A stretch of DNA of 29,623 nucleotides from IMG/VR virus record IMGVR_UViG_3300030451_003850, positions 1 to 29,623 of that record. One strand, written 5' to 3'. A model generated the notes under the pieces. That model was given only the letters and a program-made list of their open reading frames with translations, searched no databases and had not been told where the DNA came from. The DNA comes from a virus. The position numbers and the translations under genes are program-made. This document shows positions 1 to 4,572 of this stretch, piece by piece. How positions within the stretch are numbered: position 1 is the stretch's first letter; the number at the start of each line of letters is the position of its first letter.

Positions 1-270
1 CCTATCATTAATCATATGGGACAAGTCGTTGGATATAAAAAGAAATATTCTGATAAACTTTTAGAAGTTCAACTCAAAGCTTTAGATCCTGATAAGTATA
101 CAGATAAAAATAAATTCGATAACAAAGGTCTTGTTATTAATGTAGAAATGGGACTTCGAGAAAAGATAAAGACTGCAGATATTGTTGTTGAAGATGTAGA
201 GTTTACAGGTCTACAAAATATTAGAAAAAAATCTGATAATAATCTTGACTCTAGTTCTGAAAACCTATAG
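1..270 (+). CDS. 3' end of a probable terminase small subunit (5' truncated by window)
   Basis: The reading frame is open from base 1 to the TAG at 268-270, so the gene starts before the window; the internal ATG at 16 is probably not the true start. The visible 89 residues contain a YSDKLLEVQLKALDPDKY segment followed by a polar stretch. This resembles the region after the HTH domain in phage terminase small subunits and phBC6A51-type HTH proteins, which often read YSD-LL-FLLK-x-PEKY. Such proteins bind the packaging site and recruit the large subunit. The N-terminal DNA-binding domain lies outside the window, so the call rests on this one segment. The large terminase gene is about 5 kb downstream, beyond a block of leftward genes, which is an unusual distance. 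Another HTH-type DNA-binding protein is possible. Confidence 0.45.
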   Translation, partial: PIINHMGQVVGYKKKYSDKLLEVQLKALDPDKYTDKNKFDNKGLVINVEMGLREKIKTADIVVEDVEFTGLQNIRKKSDNNLDSSSENL

Positions 271-416
271 CTATATAGCAGTCAGCTGTGCTTCATGTAA
301 TTTTTCTTATTAAAAATTACCAGCTATATAGCTCACACTTTTATTCTTGACTGCATTAGCTACTTTTAATCAAGGTCGCATTACGCTCTGTTATTAATAA
401 ACAGATCACTATATAG
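271..416. repeat. Three CTATATAG palindromes
   Basis: Copies at 271-278, 324-331 and 409-416, often extended to AGCTATATAGC. Two more sit in the divergent region at 4154-4161 and 4464-4471. All five noticed copies are in noncoding DNA flanking the leftward gene block. Confidence 0.5.
297..320. repeat. Perfect 9-bp hairpin in a larger inverted repeat
   Basis: GTAATTTTT and AAAAATTAC form a perfect stem around a 6-nt loop. It is nested inside GCAGTCA (278-284) and TGACTGC (348-354), with a TGTG/CACA match between them. It lies just after the terminase-small-like gene and could end that transcript, but no clean U-tract follows the stem on the plus strand. Confidence 0.5.
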
Positions 417-574
417 CTGATAAAATCGATCTAACAATATTGGATCATATTGATCATTGACCTCGCCTGTTTTCCCCTACCATCTGAGACTGTAAACATT
501 TCAAATCAATGCAACTTTACACCTGGTTTGGCATATTTTTTTAACGAGAGCAGCGTACACACTCCAGACTAATT

Positions 575-611
575 AATGTTATCACCATTAAATGTTATCA
601 CTAATAACATT
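575..611. repeat. AATGTTAT cluster: two direct copies and one inverted
   Basis: AATGTTATCAC occurs twice in direct orientation (from 575 and from 591), followed by ATAACATT (604-611). The second copy and the inverted copy make an 8-bp stem with a 5-nt loop. The cluster lies immediately beyond the stop codon of the leftward gene at 610-891. It lacks the U-tract of a normal terminator, so a protein-binding site is as plausible. Confidence 0.45.
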
Positions 612-891
612 AGTTCTGAAAAGAGCTTGACCCAATGTATTTATCGTTGTGCTTTCGCTCGACTTCTACAGGTGTCAATGCTTTTCTCATGAACATTCTT
701 TCTTCTCTAGATAAGAAATCAAAAGCATAAAATCTTTCTACTTTTTTATTTTTGTTAAACTGCAAGCATCCTTGTAACATTTCCCATTGTGAAAAAGATA
801 CATGAAGGTACTCTGTTTTCCCCTCATGTTCTTTCTTGACTTTACAAGTTCCGTCTTCCATCTCAATCAATGTTATCTGCGGATAGATCAT
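610..891 (-). CDS. Hypothetical protein, 93 aa, last gene of the leftward operon
   Basis: I do not recognise this protein. It is a soluble, charged 93-residue product with no membrane segment or cysteine motif. Residues 1-35 look like beta strands (ITLIEMEDGTCKVKKEHEG) and the middle (SREERMFMRKAL) is probably helical. Its start overlaps the lysozyme gene by 29 nt, so translation is probably coupled. An internal ATG at residue 11 would shorten the overlap and cannot be excluded. It is the last gene before the convergent spacer. Confidence 0.6.
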   Translation of the reverse strand: MIYPQITLIEMEDGTCKVKKEHEGKTEYLHVSFSQWEMLQGCLQFNKNKKVERFYAFDFLSREERMFMRKALTPVEVERKHNDKYIGSSSFQN

Positions 892-1273
892 AGCCTAACT
901 CTTTACCAATTCTTTTAACTTTATTCCAATACTTGATAGTATTGTTTTTCTTGAACCCATTCGGACCACCATTCCAGATTCTTGCAGCAATCTCATTAAC
1001 GTTAATGGTTTGATCTTTTGGAAATTCAGTACAGACGTACGCTTTCCTAACCCAATAGTTAAGATAGTATTGGCAAATATCTTTGGAAGTCGATCTACTA
1101 TACCTATCTTCCTCCTTATAAGTAACCGTATATATTCTGTTAACATCTTCAATAACTCCTTTTTGTATCTGTAGACAACCTACAGAATCTCCATTATCTC
1201 CTATAGCTAAATCATTTCCAGATGATTCAACCATAATTAATACAGCAATCAGCGGTGAAAAATCAATCATCAT
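863..1273 (-). CDS. SLT-type lysozyme / transglycosylase-like endolysin
   Basis: Probable peptidoglycan-degrading enzyme of the soluble lytic transglycosylase (lysozyme-fold) type, likely the phage endolysin. The N-terminal helix ends in VESSGND with the expected catalytic glutamate (about residue 16). It is followed by AIGDNGDSVGCLQI, matching the family's G-x-x-Q substrate-binding motif, and near the C terminus by AARIWNGGPNG, which I recall from phage SLT-like enzymes. At 136 aa it is a single catalytic domain with no wall-binding module and no clear signal peptide, so a holin or other release route would be needed. The ATG at 1273 is preferred over the in-frame ATG at 1288 (adding MRRRR) because the purine-rich AGGAGGAGGAGA directly precedes it. 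It overlaps the gene upstream by 11 nt. Confidence 0.8.
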   Translation of the reverse strand: MMIDFSPLIAVLIMVESSGNDLAIGDNGDSVGCLQIQKGVIEDVNRIYTVTYKEEDRYSRSTSKDICQYYLNYWVRKAYVCTEFPKDQTINVNEIAARIWNGGPNGFKKNNTIKYWNKVKRIGKELGYDLSADNID

Positions 1274-1853
1274 TCTCCTCCTCCTCATATTCTTTTATTT
1301 CTTGTATCATTTCTTCTACAAACTCTTTACCGTATATATCTTCTATAATATCTTTACAGTTATCATCTTGTATATCATCACTAAATCTTTCTGATATTAA
1401 TTCACCGTTAAGATATATATCTTCTCCATATCCATTACCTATACATTCATCTACATATTGCAAATGAATTTTTATAGTTGGATTTAGTTCAGATATTTTA
1501 CGCCAGACAGGACAAGCTGGTTGCCATGCTGTTTGGCATGACATCTTCATAGGTTGATTCTTAAATGGTCCGCCTCTTTTCTTACCATGTTTACTTATTT
1601 CAGCGACATCCCATTTAGTTCCCCACTTTGCACAAGACCAGTCATACCAGTTACTAAAACCATACTTGTCTACCATAGCTTGATTAACTTTAAAGTCTGC
1701 TTTACTATTCTTTAACTCTTCTGGCATAGGTATAATATTGTTAAAGCTATATTTATTATCTTCTCCACGAAGACTATCCAATACAGGTTTAACAGATACT
1801 CGTTCATCATCTTCTGTAAAACATTCTATCGTTTGTGTACACCAGTTAGGCAT
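1263..1853 (-). CDS. DUF1281 / Api92-like (YubB ferredoxin-like) protein
   Basis: The 196-aa product begins MPNWC, has an IIPMPEEL segment near residue 40-47 and a WCDW-like SNWYDWSCAKWGTKWD block near residues 67-82. This pattern (MPNWC, F-x-x-I-x-PMP, W-x-x-x-x-WGTKWD) is the signature I know from the DUF1281/Api92 family, which has a YubB ferredoxin-like domain and is found on plasmids and phages. Its biochemical role is not known to me. The C terminus is very acidic, and the GAG codons of that tail double as the ribosome-binding site of the lysozyme gene. The start overlaps the small gene upstream by 8 nt. Confidence 0.75.
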   Translation of the reverse strand: MPNWCTQTIECFTEDDERVSVKPVLDSLRGEDNKYSFNNIIPMPEELKNSKADFKVNQAMVDKYGFSNWYDWSCAKWGTKWDVAEISKHGKKRGGPFKNQPMKMSCQTAWQPACPVWRKISELNPTIKIHLQYVDECIGNGYGEDIYLNGELISERFSDDIQDDNCKDIIEDIYGKEFVEEMIQEIKEYEEEENDD

Positions 1854-1980
1854 TGTTCACCTCTCTTTCTGGTCTCATAGCAGATAAACTTTTTAAAACT
1901 TCTATTACTTGTTTAGCTCTACTGCCATCATCACCTTCAATAATATTAATTGCTTCAATAACATCTTCTTCACTATACAT
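1846..1980 (-). CDS. Small hypothetical protein, 44 aa
   Basis: The ATG at 1980 is preceded by a strong GGAGGT ribosome-binding site eight bases upstream. The frame runs 44 codons, starting MYSEEDVIEAIN and ending VNNA. It overlaps the stop of the gene upstream by 8 nt and the start of the DUF1281-like gene by 8 nt, a fully interlocked arrangement that supports it as a real gene. The product is acidic at the N terminus and probably helical, with no membrane segment. No function can be assigned. Confidence 0.65.
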   Translation of the reverse strand: MYSEEDVIEAINIIEGDDGSRAKQVIEVLKSLSAMRPEREVNNA

Positions 1981-2137
1981 TCTCTACCTCCAGATCATCT
2001 ATGACAGCGCCTATGTATGATAGTATACGTTCTTTTTTGTCTATGAATTTTGCAATAGGTGAGTAAACAGATAAGCTTTTTAATTCATCTTTTGCATCTT
2101 GTAGTGCTTCTATTTTACAATCATGAATACCACTCAT
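1973..2137 (-). CDS. Small hypothetical protein, 54 aa, first gene of the operon
   Basis: The open frame extends upstream to 2227, but the start at 2137 (MSGIHDCK...) is chosen because AAGGAG lies just upstream at good spacing. The product is mostly helical by eye, with no recognised domain. It ends DDLEVENV, and its last codons overlap the next gene by 8 nt. It appears to be the first gene of the leftward operon 2137-610. The ribosome-binding site sits at the edge of a perfect 11-bp tandem repeat. Confidence 0.6.
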   Translation of the reverse strand: MSGIHDCKIEALQDAKDELKSLSVYSPIAKFIDKKERILSYIGAVIDDLEVENV

Positions 2138-2147
2138 AACTTTTCTC

Positions 2148-2169
2148 CTTGTTAATAACTTGTTAATAA
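2148..2169 (-). repeat. Perfect 11-bp tandem repeat at the ribosome-binding site
   Basis: CTTGTTAATAA is present twice without a gap (2148-2158 and 2159-2169). Read on the minus strand it is TTATTAACAAG twice, and the second copy leads directly into the GGAG of the ribosome-binding site for the 54-aa gene. It may be a simple duplication or a two-site operator. Confidence 0.6.
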
Positions 2170-2292
2170 AAGGTTTATGCCTGGCAGATAAGATAACATT
2201 ACGCAGGTTCAATGATTCAACTCGCAACTTGAGGTTACAATGCTACATATACTTTACTGCTCTTATCGTACAACCCAGGATTCATAAACCTG

Positions 2293-2340
2293 AAAAAAAA
2301 AATATAGCCATAGACTACCTTTGCTCATAACAAGGCATGG
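2293..2340 (-). terminator. Possible leftward terminator, imperfect stem with T10
   Basis: On the minus strand an imperfect stem (CCAT...ATGG outside, CCTT...AAGG inside, with bulges) is followed by TATA and ten T residues. It lies upstream of the 54-aa gene, so it would act as an attenuator of the leftward operon. The stem is asymmetric, which limits confidence. Confidence 0.35.
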
Positions 2341-2369
2341 TTCGTTTAACTACAGCTATAAAAAATGTG

Positions 2370-2406
2370 AGCTTGCTTCAGACTTCGTCTCCTTTTGGTG
2401 CAAGCT
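2370..2406. ncRNA. Compact multi-stem structure, function unknown
   Basis: AGCTTGC (2370-2376) pairs with GCAAGCT (2400-2406). Inside, AGAC-TTC-GTCT (2380-2390) makes a second stem and CC-TTTT-GG (2391-2398) a small third one, giving a three-way-junction-like fold. No known RNA family is recognised. It could be a structured element in the leader RNA or a DNA cruciform. Confidence 0.3.
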
Positions 2407-2533
2407 ATACCAATCCTATTATCTCCATCTAATAGTAAATGCTTATCTATCGTATTTTATTTGCTCCAGATAAGTTTGCAAGGTGTAGGTGGGATTAGAT
2501 TATACCCACAACTTTCGGACAAAGAATAATCTT

Positions 2534-2593
2534 TTATAACCTACTCGTACCAACCGCTCTTTGCTCATACATTTGTACATTGCTCAAGCCCAT
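2534..2593 (-). CDS. Possible 19-aa leader peptide
   Basis: AAGGAGG (2604-2610 on the minus strand) precedes an ATG at 2593 by ten bases, and the frame gives 19 residues, MGLSNVQMYEQRAVGTSRL, then TAA. The ribosome-binding site is among the best in the leftward region, yet no longer frame follows it. An inverted repeat (GTGGG/CCCAC) lies shortly downstream. A leader peptide is one explanation; chance is another. Confidence 0.3.
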   Translation of the reverse strand: MGLSNVQMYEQRAVGTSRL

Positions 2594-2637
2594 GTGCCTT
2601 ATTCCTCCTTTGCGTAGAATTATTCAGCCACTACTGA

Positions 2638-2703
2638 TTCATATTGCAATTATGAACCAATAAAGATTCGCTTGCTAGAGCATGAGCGAAGCTCTGCTCT
2701 AGC
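2638..2703 (-). promoter_or_regulatory. Element A: dyad hairpin plus promoter-like boxes
   Basis: Reading leftward: a dyad hairpin (2674-2703; GCTAGAGCA/TGCTCTAGC outer stem and GAGC/GCTC inner stem), the box AGCGAATCTTT (2662-2672), then TATGAA (2638-2643) 17 nt after TCTTTA. The same arrangement recurs at 3417-3481 and 4119-4183 with different hairpin sequences but a nearly identical box. It is best explained as a promoter with an upstream dyad, here driving the long leader and the operon 2137-610. Confidence 0.55.
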
Positions 2704-2716
2704 TTTATAGACTTGC

Positions 2717-2745
2717 AAAAAAAGAAAGTAGCCTTAAGCTACTTC
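2717..2745 (-). terminator. Intrinsic terminator of the 109-aa gene
   Basis: On the minus strand AAGTAGC and GCTACTT form a 7-bp stem with a 5-nt loop, followed by a run containing seven T residues. The stop codon of the gene at 2734-3063 lies inside the loop, so the terminator is fused to the coding end. Confidence 0.7.
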
Positions 2746-3063
2746 CCTTCTATGTGCTAACCACATTTGCTGTATGTCATCCAGATTAATTCCATCTGCA
2801 TCTATAGATCCATCGTTTACTTTCTGTATGTAATCCATCATAAAGTTCAGCTTATCATTAGCTATACGATAACTCTTTTCTGCAAACTCTGCTTTGTGTT
2901 CTAGTTCTGATTCTCTAACAGCAAGTACAGAATACAACTCACACAATCTATCAATACCTTTACTCTTATATATATCTTGTGCTATCTCATATTCTCTACG
3001 TTCTTCTAACTTTCTTTCGCCACGTTCATAGAACCCATCATCGTTTCTAAATACTTCTGACAT
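2734..3063 (-). CDS. Hypothetical protein, 109 aa, coiled-coil prone
   Basis: I do not recognise this protein. It is highly charged (GERKLEERREYEIAQDIYK) and looks almost wholly helical, with a likely coiled coil over residues 15-85. No cysteine motif or membrane segment is visible. AGGAG lies seven bases before the ATG. That ribosome-binding site abuts the T-tract of the terminator of the gene upstream, so it may be translated from read-through transcripts. Its own terminator overlaps its stop codon. It is the second gene of the unit that starts at element B. Confidence 0.6.
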   Translation of the reverse strand: MSEVFRNDDGFYERGERKLEERREYEIAQDIYKSKGIDRLCELYSVLAVRESELEHKAEFAEKSYRIANDKLNFMMDYIQKVNDGSIDADGINLDDIQQMWLAHRREVA

Positions 3064-3074
3064 TTCATTCTCCT

Positions 3075-3104
3075 AAAAAAAAGACTGCCAGGTTTCCCTG
3101 ACAG
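3075..3104 (-). terminator. Intrinsic terminator, GAAA loop, after the 91-aa paralogue
   Basis: On the minus strand CTGTCAGG and CCTGGCAG pair over 8 bp (one G-U) around a GAAA tetraloop, followed by eight T residues. It sits between the 91-aa gene and the 109-aa gene, so it would reduce expression of the second. Confidence 0.8.
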
Positions 3105-3118
3105 CCATACACTTTCTG

Positions 3119-3394
3119 TTAAGCAATCGGATTATCATCTTCCGTTGCTGCTCCTGTAGACTTGATATACTTTATCAATCCACCCTTTTCAGTTACAGAC
3201 AGAAAGCCTACAATTTCTCCAGAGTTAACACCTTCATTAATACTCTGTGCGTTGTAGCCTTCTGCTTTACCAAGCTTACCTAAACGTAATACGTCTAGTC
3301 TCTTGCCAATACCTGACTTGTTATTACTGGCAAACTGATAACCAATAACTTCAGGGTCTTCACTAACTTTAGTTAGTTTCTTCTTTGTAGCCAT
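3119..3394 (-). CDS. Small hypothetical protein, paralogue of the 89-aa gene
   Basis: The 91-aa product starts with a basic MATKKK tail, then DPEVIGYQF, LGKLGKAEGYNAQSIN and an SVTEKGGL segment. These line up in order with the 89-aa product of the gene at 3833-4102 (DPDCVGYRF, LGKKGIADGYNAQTIN, SITDKGGL), so the two are clear paralogues. The conserved GYNAQ-IN core suggests a small compact fold; I do not know the family. The GGAGG ribosome-binding site is well spaced. The gene is preceded by element B and followed by a strong terminator. Confidence 0.7.
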   Translation of the reverse strand: MATKKKLTKVSEDPEVIGYQFASNNKSGIGKRLDVLRLGKLGKAEGYNAQSINEGVNSGEIVGFLSVTEKGGLIKYIKSTGAATEDDNPIA

Positions 3395-3416
3395 AACTAC
3401 CTCCTTTTAGACATTC

Positions 3417-3481
3417 TGTATAACCATAATACAAAACCAAGAAAGACTCGCTTGAGAAAGCATAAGCTTTAGCTTTGCTTT
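3417..3481 (-). promoter_or_regulatory. Element B: dyad hairpin plus promoter-like boxes
   Basis: Leftward: a dyad hairpin (3457-3481; AAAGCA/TGCTTT and AAGC/GCTT around a 4-nt loop with one bulge), the box AGCGAGTCTTT (3442-3452), then TATACA (3417-3422) 18 nt after TCTTTC. It lies just upstream of the 91-aa paralogue gene and mirrors elements A and C. Confidence 0.55.
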
Positions 3482-3530
3482 TGATTCTATTTTTTAAATC
3501 GCCATACTCGTTTACAGAAACCATAGAACA

Positions 3531-3560
3531 ATAAAAGCAATCAACGTTTCCGCTGACTGC
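3531..3560 (-). terminator. Intrinsic terminator overlapping the zinc-ribbon gene end
   Basis: On the minus strand GCAGTCAGCG and CGTTGATTGC pair over 10 bp (with G-U pairs) around a GAAA loop, then TTTTATT. The left arm is coding sequence for the last residues and the stop codon of the 68-aa gene. Confidence 0.75.
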
Positions 3561-3747
3561 TCTTACTTATTCTCCATATTAAATCCTCCCAAATATCTAT
3601 TTCAGTAAAATCCCAATCACAATCTATACAAATGAATGACCACCAGCTATACTCTTTTTTATTATTGTATAACTTTGCCGAACACCTTGGACAATCATGA
3701 TGTGTTTTATCTTCCTCTGAATATTCATCTCCCCATATATCTTTCAT
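3541..3747 (-). CDS. Small zinc-ribbon protein, 68 aa
   Basis: Two CxxC pairs are visible: CPRC near residues 19-22 and CIDC near residues 40-43, the spacing of a zinc ribbon. Between them is a tryptophan- and aromatic-rich stretch (KKEYSWWSFI), and the C terminus is basic. Zinc ribbons of this kind often contact nucleic acid or act as small protein adaptors; which applies here is not known. The GGAGG ribosome-binding site is well placed. The gene is the second in the unit that starts at element C, behind a terminator, and its end is fused to its own terminator. Confidence 0.7.
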   Translation of the reverse strand: MKDIWGDEYSEEDKTHHDCPRCSAKLYNNKKEYSWWSFICIDCDWDFTEIDIWEDLIWRISKSSQRKR

Positions 3748-3791
3748 ATTAGCCTCCTTATCGCCACACTCTTTTACAATATCCTGATAAC

Positions 3792-3823
3792 AAATAAACC
3801 TGAATAGCTGTGAACTATCCAGG
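3792..3823 (-). terminator. Intrinsic terminator after the 89-aa paralogue
   Basis: On the minus strand CCTGGATAG and CTATTCAGG pair over 9 bp (one G-U) around a 7-nt loop, followed by TTTATTT. It lies ten bases beyond the stop codon of the gene at 3833-4102. Confidence 0.75.
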
Positions 3824-3832
3824 TCTATTGCA

Positions 3833-4102
3833 CTACGCTACCACTTCATCTGCATCAGATGTTGGTGTGCTATTCGAAGTTATTATCTTCTCAAGCCCTC
3901 CTTTGTCTGTGATAGAGATGAAGCTGACTAGCGTTTTGTCTTGCAAACCAGCATTAATGGTTTGAGCATTATAGCCGTCTGCAATACCTTTCTTCCCTAG
4001 CTTCAAAGAAGAACCTATAATGGTATTCTTTGTTCTAGTTAAGAAACGATAACCCACACAATCTGGGTCTACATTTACCGCAACATATTTCTTCTTTGCC
4101 AT
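3833..4102 (-). CDS. Small hypothetical protein, paralogue of the 91-aa gene
   Basis: The 89-aa product begins MAKKKY and contains DPDCVGYRF, LGKKGIADGYNAQTIN and SITDKGGL, aligning along most of its length with the 91-aa product at 3119-3394. The C-terminal tail is polar and acidic (STPTSDADEVVA). The family is unknown to me. The GGAGG ribosome-binding site is clear. It is the first leftward gene of the divergent region, downstream of element C and upstream of its own terminator. The divergence between the copies suggests an old duplication kept by selection. Confidence 0.7.
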   Translation of the reverse strand: MAKKKYVAVNVDPDCVGYRFLTRTKNTIIGSSLKLGKKGIADGYNAQTINAGLQDKTLVSFISITDKGGLEKIITSNSTPTSDADEVVA

Positions 4103-4118
4103 GATATTCCTCCTTATG

Positions 4119-4183
4119 GTTATAGTTAATTTATCATGTCCTAAAAAGATTCGCTATATAGCTACCATGCTTTGCTGGTAGCT
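4119..4183 (-). promoter_or_regulatory. Element C: dyad hairpin plus promoter-like boxes
   Basis: Leftward: a dyad hairpin (4160-4183; AGCTACCA/TGGTAGCT outer stem with a small GC-TTT-GC centre), the box AGCGAATCTTT (4145-4155), then TATAAC (4119-4124) 19 nt after TCTTTT. A CTATATAG palindrome overlaps the box. It precedes the 89-aa gene and matches elements A and B. Confidence 0.55.
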
Positions 4184-4200
4184 GTGATTATAATCGTGTC

Positions 4201-4308
4201 TGCAGGCATTGATTAGTCTCCGCTGAAAGAAAAATTCTACGCATACAGAGAGTGTATAACTACAGGGGGGATCCTTTTTGCCTGCATACCGATTATGTCT
4301 AGCCTGCA
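4201..4308. repeat. Three TGCAGGC/GCCTGCA heptamers
   Basis: TGCAGGC at 4201-4207, and the reverse complement GCCTGCA at 4280-4286 and 4302-4308. The spacing and inverted order could mark binding sites for a regulator of the divergent promoters. Confidence 0.35.
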
Positions 4309-4428
4309 ATTGGACAACAGCTATTTGGGTTTATTGTTATATAATATATAGCATATTCATCTACGGCTTGAGCTATTTATTTCGTACCTCGTAAAATTTT
4401 TTTACACATCTGAAAGGGTAGGGCTTAC

Positions 4429-4477
4429 TGTACTTGGTACAAAATTAGTTGACAGGATTACAGCTATATAGTAGAAC
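4429..4477 (+). promoter_or_regulatory. Candidate late promoter with upstream operator-like palindrome
   Basis: A perfect TTGACA (4449-4454) is followed after 17 nt by TAGAAC (4472-4477), a partial -10 match. Just upstream is the 5-3-5 inverted repeat TGTAC-TTG-GTACA (4429-4441), and the spacer contains a CTATATAG palindrome (4464-4471). The -10 is weak, so an activator may be needed if this promoter is used. Confidence 0.4.
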
Positions 4478-4482
4478 AGTAA

Positions 4483-4512
4483 TTGTCATTCAAAGATCTG
4501 CCATAATATAGA
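4483..4512 (+). promoter_or_regulatory. Second candidate late promoter
   Basis: TTGTCA (4483-4488) and TATAGA (4507-4512) are separated by 18 nt. Transcription would begin near 4518, exactly at the GGGGGA stem of the leader hairpin. Confidence 0.4.
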
Positions 4513-4517
4513 GTGAC

Positions 4518-4547
4518 GGGGGATGAGAGCGAGGAGCTGATTCCCCC
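4518..4547 (+). other. Hairpin at the head of the late transcript
   Basis: GGGGGA (4518-4523) pairs with TCCCCC (4542-4547); a short AGC/GCT stem can form inside. If the promoter at 4483-4512 is used, this would be the extreme 5' end of the late mRNA, which can protect against decay. The following ATGTTTGTTT is only weakly terminator-like. The gene's AAGGAG lies downstream, just before the ATG at 4573. Confidence 0.45.
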
Positions 4548-4572
4548 ATGTTTGTTTAAATAAGGAGACTAA

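Larger units (their letters stand above)
271..609. other. Convergent intergenic spacer rich in palindromes
   Basis: This stretch lies between the rightward gene ending at 270 and the leftward gene ending at 610. I see no coding sequence. It contains three CTATATAG palindromes (271-278, 324-331, 409-416), a perfect 9-bp stem (297-320), an outer inverted repeat GCAGTCA/TGACTGC (278-284 and 348-354), a near-tandem ATTGGATCAT/ATTGATCAT (439-457) and an AATGTTAT repeat cluster (575-611). A run of T at 533-543 follows no convincing stem. Roles in transcription termination or protein binding are possible but unproven. Confidence 0.6.
2138..2733. other. 600-bp mostly noncoding leader of the leftward operon
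   Basis: No convincing long gene is present on either strand. The stretch holds, from right to left, promoter-like element A (2638-2703), a 19-aa frame with a strong ribosome-binding site (2534-2593), inverted repeats GTGGG/CCCAC (around 2488-2508) and AGATAAG/CTTATCT, a compact multi-stem element (2370-2406), a terminator-like T10 stretch (2293-2340) and the tandem repeat at 2148-2169. This is a lot of structure for untranslated DNA and suggests a long regulated leader RNA. Confidence 0.5.
4184..4572. promoter_or_regulatory. Divergent control region between leftward and late genes
   Basis: No gene is seen here. The region separates leftward and rightward transcription. It holds three copies of TGCAGGC or its complement (4201-4207, 4280-4286, 4302-4308), a GGGGGG run (4265-4270), a TATAAT hexamer without a good -35 (4340-4345), the palindrome TGTAC-TTG-GTACA (4429-4441), a fifth CTATATAG (4464-4471) and two candidate rightward promoters. 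It is the most likely place for the switch to late transcription. Confidence 0.5.

Noticed and set aside
520-545. Rightward terminator at the T7-8 run near 533
   Set aside because: The sequence before it (TTTACACCTGGTTTGGC) folds only into a weak, bulged 4-bp stem.
895-1152. 85-aa leftward frame inside the lysozyme gene
   Set aside because: It is out of frame with the motif-bearing lysozyme gene, has no good ribosome-binding site, and its product shows no pattern.
1274-1288. Upstream lysozyme start giving an MRRRR extension
   Set aside because: The AGGAGGAGGAGA needed for initiation would be within the coding sequence, and the next ATG is ideally spaced from it.
2228-2733. tRNA or CRISPR array in the leftward leader
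   Set aside because: No cloverleaf with a GTTCRA T-loop and no regularly spaced direct repeats were found.
4501-4530. T7-type single-subunit polymerase promoter
   Set aside because: AATATAGAGTGACGGGGGA only loosely recalls the T7 consensus and I found no other copy, which such a system would need.
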